The translations under genes were made by a program, and so were the position numbers. Positions 1-5,205 of a stretch of DNA of 5,214 nt are shown here, in pieces (positions within the stretch are counted from its first letter, which is position 1; every line of letters begins with the position of its first letter). Source of the stretch: Oscillospiraceae bacterium. GTDB taxonomy: Bacteria > Bacillota > Clostridia > Oscillospirales > CAG-272. Below the pieces are notes generated by a model, which was not told the origin of the DNA, did not search any database, and worked only from the letters and a program-made list of their open reading frames with translations. The stretch covers positions 1-5,214 of the forward strand of contig SVTU01000096.1 in assembly GCA_015063655.1 (NCBI GenBank), written 5' to 3'.

Positions 1-7
1 ACCTTAG

Positions 8-50
8 AACTATCTCATTTATGTTTTAGGCGTATCTGAGATAGTTTTTT
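8..50 (+). terminator. Intrinsic terminator of a plus-strand gene left of the window
   Basis: AACTATCTCA (8-17) and TGAGATAGTT (37-46) form a perfect 10-bp stem with a 19-nt loop, and the stem runs into six T residues (45-50) on the plus strand. On the minus strand no T-run follows the hairpin, so it should not serve thrS efficiently. I infer that it ends a gene lying left of the window and converging on thrS. The loop is long for an intrinsic terminator, which lowers confidence. Confidence 0.6.
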
Positions 51-107
51 GCTACTTTCACGGACCTTTTTCGATCTTGCCCAATGTGACAGCCACTTTT
101 CTGTTCT

Positions 108-2051
108 TTAGTTATCCTTGGAACGGCTCACGACCTGCTCATGCACAAAGGAAACGAACTCGTCGGCAGACATCGTGCCCATATCGCCCGTCTTGCGGGA
201 GCGCACGGCAACGGCACCGTCGGCGATCTCCTTGTCGCCGATCACCGCCATATACGGGATCTTCTCCAGCTGTGCGGCACGGATCTTGTAGCCGATCTTC
301 TCGTTTCTGTCGTCCACCGTCACACGCATACCAAGAGCCGTCAAGCGGTCAGCAAGCGTATGGGCATACGCCGACTGCTCGTCGCCGATGGGCAGGAAGC
401 GGATCTGCTCAGGCGCCATCCACATGGGCAGTGCGCCTGCGTACTTCTCAAGAAGGAGTGCGAGCGTGCGCTCGTAGCAGCCCATCGAGGTACGGTGAAT
501 GATATAGGGCGTGACACGGGCATCGTTTGAGTCGGTATACTCCATACCAAACTTCTTAGCAAGCAGCATATCGACCTGAATGGTAACGATGGTGTCCTCC
601 TTGCCAAACACGTTCTTGCACTGAATGTCAAGCTTCGGGCCATAGAAGGCAGCCTCGTCGATACCGATCACGTAGTTTTCTCTTCCAAGGTAGGTGTCAA
701 GAAGCTCACCCATGATGGTCTGCGCCTCGTTCCACTGCTCGGGCGTGCCCTCGTATTTGTCGGTGCGCTTGGGATCCCACTGCGAGAAGCGGAAGGAGCA
801 GTCCTCCCACAGGCCGATCGTCTCAAGGCAATATTTGGCCAGGTCAAGACAGCCCTTGAATTCCTCGGCAAGCTGATCGGGACGCAGAATGAGGTGACCC
901 TCGGAAATCGTGAACTGACGCACACGAATAAGGCCGTGCATCTCGCCCGACTCCTCGTTGCGGAACAGCGTGGAGGTCTCGCCAAGGCGCATGGGAAGCT
1001 CACGGTAGGAACGCTTCTTGTTCAAAAACACCTGATACTGGAAGGGGCAGGTCATGGGGCGAAGCGCAAAGCACTCCTTGGTCTCGTCATTGGGATCGCC
1101 CATCACGAACATACCGTCAAGATAATGATCCCAGTGCCCCGAGATCTTATAAAGCTCTCTCTTAGCCATCAAAGGCGTCTTGGTCAGCTGATAGCCGCGC
1201 TTCTGCTCCTCGTCCTCCACCCAACGCTGCAGCGTTTGGATCACACGAGAGCCCTTGGGAAGCAAAATGGGCAATCCCTGACCGATGCAGTCCACCGTGG
1301 TGAAATACTCAAGCTCACGGCCGATCTTGTTATGGTCTCGCTTCTTAGCCTCCTCGATGCGCTCCAGATGCTCACGCAGCATATCCTTGGCGGGGAATGC
1401 CACGCCGTACACACGCTGAAGCATCTTGTTGTTCTGATCGCCCTTCCAGTAAGCTCCCGTGCATTGCGTCAGCTTGAGGGCCTTTACGGCACCCGTGGCA
1501 AACAGGTGCGGACCTGCGCACAGGTCAACGAACTCGCCCTGACGGTAGAAGCTGATCACCGCCCCCTCGGGAAGCTCCTCGATCAGCTGAACCTTGTAGG
1601 GCTCGTTTCTCTCCTGCATAAAGGCGATTGCCTCGGCACGGGGCAGCTCGAAGCGCTCGATCTTGTGGTTTTCCTTCACGATCTTCTTCATCTCCGCCTC
1701 AAGAGCGGCCAATATCTCGGGCGTGAAGGAAATGTCGCTGTCAAAGTCATAGTAAAAGCCGTTCGCCACGGCAGGGCCGATGGTAAGCTTGGTCTCGGGA
1801 TACAGGCGCTTCACAGCCTGTGCCAGCACGTGAGAGGCGCTGTGCCAAAAGACGTGCTTGCCGTCCTCATCGGCGAAGGTGAGGAGCGTGACGTCGGCAT
1901 CCTCGGTCAAGGGCTGTGTGAGGGCGCAAACCGTGCCGTTAACACGGGCGGCGATCACCTCACGGCTGATAAGCCCCGCCTCGGCGGCGGCATCAAATAC
2001 CGTTTTGCTCTCGTTAAGCTCCACGGACGTACTTCCAAAATTGATCTTCAT
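108..2051 (-). CDS. thrS: Threonyl-tRNA synthetase (threonine--tRNA ligase)
   Basis: Cytoplasmic class II synthetase that charges tRNA-Thr with threonine using ATP. The 647-aa product is close to E. coli ThrRS (642 aa) and shows the full architecture. An N-terminal TGS domain spans about residues 1-62. An editing domain follows, with HSASH (H70, H74) and DLCAGPH (C178, H182), the site that removes mischarged serine. The catalytic core runs from about 245 to 540, with zinc ligands C335, H386 and H519, motif 2 from R364 (FRNEESGE) and motif 3 HRTSMGCYERT (519-529). The anticodon-binding domain runs from about 545 to the end and includes RNEKIGYKIR (582-591) and GDKE (605-608). The core departs from the usual wording: MTCPFQ replaces MNCPGH, and TISEGH replaces TQDDAH, so the residue matching E. 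coli D383 is E384. The ATG at 2051 has an AAGGA 11 nt upstream and a T-box leader before it. Identification is secure; the subfamily is divergent. Confidence 0.98.
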   Translation of the reverse strand: MKINFGSTSVELNESKTVFDAAAEAGLISREVIAARVNGTVCALTQPLTEDADVTLLTFADEDGKHVFWHSASHVLAQAVKRLYPETKLTIGPAVANGFYYDFDSDISFTPEILAALEAEMKKIVKENHKIERFELPRAEAIAFMQERNEPYKVQLIEELPEGAVISFYRQGEFVDLCAGPHLFATGAVKALKLTQCTGAYWKGDQNNKMLQRVYGVAFPAKDMLREHLERIEEAKKRDHNKIGRELEYFTTVDCIGQGLPILLPKGSRVIQTLQRWVEDEEQKRGYQLTKTPLMAKRELYKISGHWDHYLDGMFVMGDPNDETKECFALRPMTCPFQYQVFLNKKRSYRELPMRLGETSTLFRNEESGEMHGLIRVRQFTISEGHLILRPDQLAEEFKGCLDLAKYCLETIGLWEDCSFRFSQWDPKRTDKYEGTPEQWNEAQTIMGELLDTYLGRENYVIGIDEAAFYGPKLDIQCKNVFGKEDTIVTIQVDMLLAKKFGMEYTDSNDARVTPYIIHRTSMGCYERTLALLLEKYAGALPMWMAPEQIRFLPIGDEQSAYAHTLADRLTALGMRVTVDDRNEKIGYKIRAAQLEKIPYMAVIGDKEIADGAVAVRSRKTGDMGTMSADEFVSFVHEQVVSRSKDN

Positions 2052-2062
2052 GATAGTTTTCT

Positions 2063-2067
2063 TCCTT
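2063..2067 (-). promoter_or_regulatory. Ribosome binding site of thrS
   Basis: AAGGA on the minus strand, 11 nt before the thrS ATG at 2051. The spacing is a little long, but no better Shine-Dalgarno lies nearby. It sits downstream of the T-box terminator, so it is transcribed only on read-through. Confidence 0.6.
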
Positions 2068-2096
2068 TCTGTTTGTCACATAATATGGTAACGGGT

Positions 2097-2131
2097 AAAA
2101 AAACGAGCAGTATACGCACGTATACTGCTCG
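2097..2131 (-). terminator. T-box-controlled terminator before thrS
   Basis: On the minus strand CGAGCAGTATACG (2131-2119), a 2-nt TG centre and CGTATACTGCTCG (2116-2104) form a perfect 13-bp stem followed by seven T residues (2103-2097). The 5' arm overlaps the 3' strand of the T-box antiterminator (CCCGAG, 2133-2128), so the two structures exclude each other. This is the default OFF structure when tRNA-Thr is charged. Confidence 0.95.
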
Positions 2132-2283
2132 GGGTACGGTAAGCCGCACGGTTCCACCCGAAGCTTTCACTTCATTTATACGATTGTTCTGCGGGGTGGT
2201 ATCCATCGGACGGCCGTAGGAGCTTTCAGCAACTCTCCCTCTCTGTAACGTACCGTTGTTCCATGGACGTGTCCCTGCATGGG
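2097..2283 (-). promoter_or_regulatory. T-box leader, threonine specific, controlling thrS
   Basis: cis-acting RNA that binds tRNA-Thr and lets transcription enter thrS when the tRNA is uncharged. Read on the minus strand. Stem I has a base helix UGCAGGG (2279-2273) with CCCCGCA (2196-2190), one A-C mismatch. The specifier loop carries ACC (2200-2198), a Thr codon, followed by A. An upper helix pairs UCCAU (2267-2263) with AUGGA (2206-2202). The AG bulge is AGAGAG (2244-2239), and the GNUG-type apical loop is GCUG (2230-2227). The antiterminator has helix A1 UUCGGG (2162-2157) with CCCGAG (2133-2128), the seven-base bulge UGGAACC (2156-2150), and helix A2 GUGCGG (2149-2144) with CCGUAC (2139-2134). 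The variable base in UGGN is A. Stem I is compact and I see no clear lower K-turn. The exact 5' end is uncertain because the mgsA stop codon lies only about 16 nt upstream and no separate promoter is visible. Confidence 0.95.
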
Positions 2284-2296
2284 CACAAAGCTACTG

Positions 2297-2707
2297 TCAG
2301 CCCTGCGCACGGGGATTGACCAGCTGCCGCCAATCCAGATCGCCTCTGTCAAGGGCCGTGATCAGCACCTCGGCGGTTGCAATGTTGGTAGCAACGGGGA
2401 TATTGTAAAGATCGCACATGCGAAGCAGCTCCAGATCCTCCTCGTTATACTTGGCCGTGGGGCGTGTATCACGGAAGTTGAGCAAAACATCGATCTCATT
2501 ATACGCAATACGGGAGGCGATCTGCTGCTCTCCACCCTGCTCACCGGGCATCAAGCGTGTGATCTCCAAGCCTGTTGACTCGGCAATATATTTGGCAGTC
2601 ACCGCCGTTGCACACAAATGATGCTTACTCAAGATACCGCAGTAAGCAATACAAAACTGTGTCATCAATTCTTTTTTCAGGTCGTGAGCAATAATTGCGA
2701 TCTCCAT
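2297..2707 (-). CDS. mgsA: Methylglyoxal synthase family protein, active-site variant
   Basis: Family reaction: dihydroxyacetone phosphate to methylglyoxal plus phosphate, a cytoplasmic bypass of lower glycolysis. I choose the ATG at 2707 (136 aa), not the ATG at 2728 (143 aa), because GGAGG lies 8 nt before it and would fall inside the longer reading. Matches to E. coli MgsA (from memory, no gaps over the core): AHD with K12 (E. coli H19, D20, K23), T34, a GGxQQ loop (58-62), D80, and NIPVATNIATAE (102-113). The C-terminal RGDLDW resembles Firmicutes homologues. Oddities: the residue matching catalytic D71 is E60, D101 is E90, H98 is Y87, and the phosphate-loop S65 and T47 are P54 and V36. 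Family membership is firm, but activity as a methylglyoxal synthase is uncertain. It has its own promoter (2790-2819) and is followed at once by the thrS T-box, so it probably shares a transcript with thrS. Confidence 0.85.
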   Translation of the reverse strand: MEIAIIAHDLKKELMTQFCIAYCGILSKHHLCATAVTAKYIAESTGLEITRLMPGEQGGEQQIASRIAYNEIDVLLNFRDTRPTAKYNEEDLELLRMCDLYNIPVATNIATAEVLITALDRGDLDWRQLVNPRAQG

Positions 2708-2715
2708 GAGTAGGT

Positions 2716-2720
2716 CCTCC
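2716..2720 (-). promoter_or_regulatory. Ribosome binding site that decides the mgsA start
   Basis: GGAGG on the minus strand, 8 nt before the ATG at 2707. Upstream in-frame ATGs at 2728 and 2722 have no purine-rich site before them, and this GGAGG would be coding in their frame. The family-conserved IAIIAHD segment begins right after the 2707 ATG, which supports the short start. Confidence 0.8.
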
Positions 2721-2760
2721 ATTTTCATATTGACGGGCCGTAGATCATTGGTGCATCATT

Positions 2761-2774
2761 TGAATACTTATTCA
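2761..2774. promoter_or_regulatory. Short palindrome just downstream of the mgsA promoter (possible operator)
   Basis: TGAATA, a 2-bp centre and TATTCA form a perfect 6+6 palindrome about 10-20 nt downstream of the predicted mgsA start point, a place where repressors often bind. I cannot assign a regulator, and in AT-rich DNA such a palindrome may be chance. Confidence 0.25.
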
Positions 2775-2789
2775 CAATAATCCAAATAC

Positions 2790-2819
2790 ATTATACCACT
2801 TTTTGCATCGATTTGTCAA
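2790..2819 (-). promoter_or_regulatory. Sigma-A promoter of mgsA (and probably thrS)
   Basis: Perfect -35 TTGACA (2819-2814) and perfect -10 TATAAT (2795-2790) with an 18-nt spacer on the minus strand. The start point should be near 2783, giving an untranslated leader of about 75 nt before mgsA. No other promoter is visible between here and thrS, so it probably also supplies the T-box and thrS. Confidence 0.9.
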
Positions 2820-2866
2820 TACACATCATAAATAATTATTAAAAAGTTAAAATTTTATTTTTCCTC

Positions 2867-2895
2867 TTGCAAAGTGCATGAAAATACGATATAAT
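2867..2895 (+). promoter_or_regulatory. Sigma-A promoter of glyA
   Basis: -35 TTGCAA (2867-2872, 5 of 6 consensus) and perfect -10 TATAAT (2890-2895) with a 17-nt spacer. The start point should be near 2902, so the leader before the glyA ATG at 2928 is only about 25 nt, too short for a riboswitch. The AT-rich block 2820-2866 between this and the mgsA promoter could act as an UP element for either; that is inference. Confidence 0.9.
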
Positions 2896-2916
2896 GATAT
2901 ATCATTGAAATCGTTT

Positions 2917-2921
2917 GGAGG
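2917..2921 (+). promoter_or_regulatory. Ribosome binding site of glyA
   Basis: GGAGG placed 6 nt before the ATG at 2928. It fixes that ATG as the start in preference to the in-frame ATG at 2940. Confidence 0.9.
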
Positions 2922-2927
2922 ATTATT

Positions 2928-4175
2928 ATGGTTCAGGACATGATCAAAAAGGTAGCCATGACCGATCCCGAGGTAGCGGACGCTATCGCACGTGAGCTGA
3001 CACGTGAGTCGGACGGACTTGAGCTGATCGCATCGGAAAACATCGTCTCAGAGGCTGTGCTGTGCGCCATGGGCTCGGTGCTGACAAACAAATATGCCGA
3101 GGGCTATCCCGGTAAGCGTTACTACGGCGGATGCGCTTGCGTGGACATTGTGGAGGAGCTTGCCATCGAGCGTGCCAAGGCTCTCTTCGGTGCCAAATTC
3201 GCCAACGTGCAGCCCCACAGCGGCGCGCAGGCTAATACAGCCGTATATTTTGCCCTGCTTCGCCCCGGTGACACCGTGATGGGTATGAGCCTGGCTCACG
3301 GCGGACACCTCACCCACGGAAGCCCCGTGAATATCTCGGGCAACTATTACAACTTTGTTCCCTACGAGCTGAATGCCGAAACCGAAATGCTGGACTATGA
3401 TGCCTTTGAAAAGCTGGCCAAGGAGCATCACCCCAAGCTTATCGTGGCAGGGGCCTCGGCCTATCCCCGTGTGATCGATTTTGAGAGAATGGCCAAGGTC
3501 GCACACGAGGTGGGAGCTTACTTCATGGTCGATATGGCCCACATTGCAGGCCTTGTGGCGGCAGGCGAGCATCCCTCCCCCGTCCCCTACGCCGACATTA
3601 CCACCACCACCACGCACAAAACGCTCAGAGGTCCTCGAGGCGGTCTGATCCTGACCAACGACGAGGAGCTTGCCAAGAAGATCAACAAGGCCATCTTCCC
3701 CGGTACGCAGGGCGGTCCTCTCATGCACACCATTGCCTCGAAGGCCGTATGCTTTGGCGAGGCACTCAAGCCCGAATTCAAGACCTATGCGCATAATATC
3801 GTGGAGAACGCCAAGGTGCTGGCCGACGGTCTGCTTGCCGAGGGCTTCGACCTTGTGAGCGGCGGAACGGACAACCACCTCATGCTGGTTGACCTTCGCC
3901 CCATGAAGATCACGGGCAAGGAGTTTGAGGCGCGCCTCGACACCGTGCATATCACGGTCAACAAGAACGCCATCCCCAACGACCCCGAGAAGCCCTTTGT
4001 GACCTCGGGCGTGCGTGTGGGAACACCCGCTGTTACCTCCCGTGGCCTCGGTGTCCAGGAAATGAAGACCATTGCCCATCTCTTCAAGCTCACCGCCACC
4101 GATTACGAAAACAGTGCCGATACCATTCGAGAAACCGTCATGGAGATCTGCCGCAAGTACCCCCTGTATCAGTAA
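2928..4175 (+). CDS. glyA: Serine hydroxymethyltransferase (glycine hydroxymethyltransferase)
   Basis: PLP-dependent cytoplasmic enzyme that interconverts serine plus tetrahydrofolate with glycine plus 5,10-methylene-tetrahydrofolate, the main entry to the one-carbon pool. The 415-aa product has the usual bacterial length. Visible landmarks are LELIASEN (31-38), YAEGYPGKRYYGG (56-68) with E58 and the active-site tyrosines Y65/Y66, the SLAHGGHLTHG loop (121-131) whose H127 matches the PLP-stacking histidine, VDMAHIAGL (201-209) with D202 and H205, the PLP Schiff-base lysine K231 in TTTTTHKT (225-232), GPRGG (235-239), and R363 in GVRVGTPA (361-368), which binds the substrate carboxylate. All key residues are intact. 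It is transcribed alone, divergently from mgsA, from its own promoter, and ends in a strong terminator. Nothing suggests truncation or transfer. Confidence 0.98.
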   Translation: MVQDMIKKVAMTDPEVADAIARELTRESDGLELIASENIVSEAVLCAMGSVLTNKYAEGYPGKRYYGGCACVDIVEELAIERAKALFGAKFANVQPHSGAQANTAVYFALLRPGDTVMGMSLAHGGHLTHGSPVNISGNYYNFVPYELNAETEMLDYDAFEKLAKEHHPKLIVAGASAYPRVIDFERMAKVAHEVGAYFMVDMAHIAGLVAAGEHPSPVPYADITTTTTHKTLRGPRGGLILTNDEELAKKINKAIFPGTQGGPLMHTIASKAVCFGEALKPEFKTYAHNIVENAKVLADGLLAEGFDLVSGGTDNHLMLVDLRPMKITGKEFEARLDTVHITVNKNAIPNDPEKPFVTSGVRVGTPAVTSRGLGVQEMKTIAHLFKLTATDYENSADTIRETVMEICRKYPLYQ

Positions 4176-4189
4176 GCAACATAACGCAC

Positions 4190-4223
4190 AGCGGTGCGGT
4201 CTACGTAGACCGCACCGCTTTTT
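4190..4223 (+). terminator. Intrinsic terminator of glyA
   Basis: A perfect 30-bp palindrome (4190-4219; arms AGCGGTGCGGTCTAC and GTAGACCGCACCGCT) begins 14 nt after the glyA stop and leads into five T residues (4219-4223). The minus strand lacks a T-run after it, so it acts for glyA only. Confidence 0.95.
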
Positions 4224-4240
4224 GGGATTCCGAAAAGCGG
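4215..4240. repeat. Hairpin overlapping the glyA terminator
   Basis: CCGCTTTT (4215-4222) pairs with AAAAGCGG (4233-4240). The pairing extends inward through one T-G wobble and GG/CC to an 11-bp stem with a GATT loop. It uses the 3' arm and T-tract of the glyA terminator, so the two hairpins cannot form together. It may be only the edge of the repeat island. Confidence 0.6.
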
Positions 4241-4260
4241 GGGGCTATCAGCCTCCCGTC

Positions 4261-4398
4261 GCAACGTTTGCGAAGCAAACTTGCCCGTAAGCGAAGCGCA
4301 CGAGTCGCAACGTTTGCGAAGCAAACTTGCCCGTAAGCGAAGCGCACGAGTTGCAACGTTTGCGAAGCAAACTTGCCCGTAAGCGAAGCGCACGAGCC
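4261..4398. repeat. Three tandem 46-bp repeats
   Basis: Units start at 4261, 4307 and 4353, exactly 46 bp apart. They are identical over the first 44 bases and differ only in the last two (TC, TT, CC). Each unit begins GCAACG and contains the hairpin GTTTGC-GAA-GCAAAC plus a second GCGAAGC-type element. There are no spacers between copies. The array joins directly onto the first copy of the 206-bp repeat. Reading frames through it give only repetitive, low-complexity arginine-, alanine- and leucine-rich peptides, so I regard it as non-coding. Confidence 0.95.
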
Positions 4399-4602
4399 CT
4401 GCGTCATTCTGAGCGAAGGGCGCAGCCCGTAGTCGAAGCCCGTAAGGGCGCATGCTTGCCTGCAAGCATGCGAATCTCGCAGGATATCCTTCCTTCCCGC
4501 CCGAGATTCCAAACGACGTTGCCCGTCGTTTGATCTTCGCTCGCAATCTGCTCGCTCAGATTTCGACTCCGCTTCGCTCCGCTCAGAATGACGCGGGCGG
4601 GA
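4397..4602. repeat. 206-bp structured repeat, copy A, with terminal inverted repeats
   Basis: The core runs 4401-4594 and is bounded by the inverted repeats GCGTCATTCTGAGCG (4401-4415) and CGCTCAGAATGACGC (4580-4594). Inside is a chain of smaller inverted repeats: CGCATGCTTGC/GCAAGCATGCG (4449-4459 and 4462-4472, 2-nt loop), GAATCTCG/CGAGATTC (4472-4479 and 4502-4509), AAACGAC/GTCGTTT (4511-4517 and 4525-4531), and AATCTG/CAGATT (4545-4550 and 4557-4562). No transposase is present. The size and terminal repeats resemble a MITE or a large REP-type element. Long open frames crossing it on the minus strand are translations of the repeat, not proteins. Confidence 0.9.
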
Positions 4603-4630
4603 AGCAAATGCAGGAGGCGGAACGTTGCAC

Positions 4631-4836
4631 CCCTGCGTCAGTCTGAGCGAAGGGCGTAACCCGTAGTCGAAACCCGTAAGGGCGCATGCTTGCCTGCAAG
4701 CATGCGAATCTCGCAGGGTATCGTTCCTTCCCGCCCGAGATTCCAAACGACGTCACCCGTCGTTTGATCTTCGCTCGCAATCTGCTCGCTCAGATTTCGA
4801 CTCCGCTTCGCTCCGCTCAGAATGACGCGGGGGTGG
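4631..4836. repeat. 206-bp structured repeat, copy B, direct repeat of copy A
   Basis: Offset from copy A by exactly 234 bp, with no gaps and about 8 substitutions over the first 200 aligned bases (about 96% identical). The terminal inverted repeats are at 4635-4649 (one change, GTCAGTCTG) and 4814-4828. All four internal inverted repeats are kept, including the 11-bp stem with 2-nt loop near 4683-4706. A 28-bp linker (4603-4630) separates the copies. Confidence 0.9.
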
Positions 4837-4853
4837 GATACACAATAATAATC

Positions 4854-4978
4854 CACCCGCATAGCGGGTGATATTTCATTTTCGGGCATAGCCCTAATCC
4901 TACTGGCGGCGCACAAGTGCGCTTTAAATTGGCCTGCCAGCCATGCATTTGTTACGAAAACCCACTCAAGCGGGACTA
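4854..4978. repeat. Cluster of short hairpins
   Basis: CACCCGC-ATA-GCGGGTG (4854-4870), GGGC-ATA-GCCC (4884-4894) and GCGCAC-AA-GTGCGC (4909-4922) are perfect short stem-loops. CTGGC (4903-4907) and GCCAG (4936-4940) flank the last of them. None is followed by a T-run, so they are not typical terminators. They look like remnants of palindromic repeats; no gene is visible. Confidence 0.6.
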
Positions 4979-4986
4979 AATCCAAG

Positions 4987-5107
4987 CCTCCCTTGTGTAA
5001 AGGGAGGTGGCACGGCTTGCCGTGACGGAGGGATTGTAAAAAGCAATAATGTACACAAAACAATCCCTCAGTCAGCTTCGCTGACAGCTCCCTTTACACA
5101 AGGGAGG
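4987..5107. mobile_element. MITE-like inverted pair of double-hairpin units
   Basis: Unit 1 (4987-5037) and unit 2 (5060-5107, inverted) share the outer 20 bases CCTCCCTTGTGTAAAGGGAG and the inner GGAGGGATTGT/TGAGGGATTGT end. Each unit holds two hairpins. One is the shared CCTCCCTT...AAGGGAGG stem. The other differs: CACGGC-TT-GCCGTG (5011-5024) in unit 1 and GTCAGC-TTC-GCTGAC (5071-5085) in unit 2. The 22-bp centre between units is AT-rich. There is no coding capacity and no clear target-site duplication. It could be a non-autonomous transposon or an inverted pair of REP-like units. Confidence 0.7.
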
Positions 5108-5145
5108 GCAGATTATAATAATAAGTGCAACACCCGAAAAAAGTA

Positions 5146-5174
5146 TAGACAATATTCTCACCAAGGTGTAAAAT
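5146..5174 (+). promoter_or_regulatory. Promoter of a plus-strand gene beginning at the right edge
   Basis: -35 TAGACA (5146-5151) and -10 TAAAAT (5169-5174) with a 17-nt spacer, each 5 of 6 to the sigma-A consensus. It is followed at 5201 by a strong Shine-Dalgarno, giving a leader of about 30 nt. Confidence 0.7.
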
Positions 5175-5200
5175 GTAGTTACCACACAACATTTATGAAC

Positions 5201-5205
5201 GGAGG
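5201..5205 (+). promoter_or_regulatory. Ribosome binding site of an off-window gene
   Basis: GGAGG at 5201-5205, with the window ending AAGAATAT. If the next base is G, an ATG would begin at 5213, 7 nt after the site. The gene itself is not in the window, so its product cannot be stated. Confidence 0.7.

Noticed and set aside
894..2219. Long plus-strand open frame (441 codons) opposite thrS
   Set aside because: It is antisense to a fully conserved synthetase gene and extends through the T-box. It has no recognisable domain and no ribosome binding site; open antisense frames are common opposite GC-rich genes.
2345..2350. TTGACA inside mgsA as the -35 of a thrS promoter
   Set aside because: The sequence 17-18 nt downstream on the minus strand is CGGCAG-like and bears no resemblance to a -10; the TTGACA is explained by coding for the conserved LDR residues.
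2756..2776. Rex-type redox operator (TTGTGAA...TTCAAA) near the mgsA start point
   Set aside because: The half-sites are separated by 6 nt and the second half is imperfect, whereas the usual Rex site has a shorter fixed centre. Only the inner 6+6 palindrome is supported.
2903..2927. Glycine or folate-type riboswitch before glyA
   Set aside because: The predicted leader is only about 25 nt and holds nothing beyond the Shine-Dalgarno.
3048..4079. Long minus-strand open frame (343 codons) opposite glyA
   Set aside because: It is antisense to glyA, whose motifs are all intact. The predicted peptide is a glycine-, histidine- and valine-rich shadow with no domain.
4261..4836. CRISPR array
   Set aside because: The 46-bp units abut without spacers, the larger repeats are about 200 bp, and no cas gene is present.
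4201..5063. Minus-strand open frames of 125-181 codons across the repeat island
   Set aside because: Their peptides simply translate the repeats (the same HSERSEAESKS and VRFAYGQVCFA strings recur in several frames) and run through the hairpins and the glyA terminator. There is no start signal.
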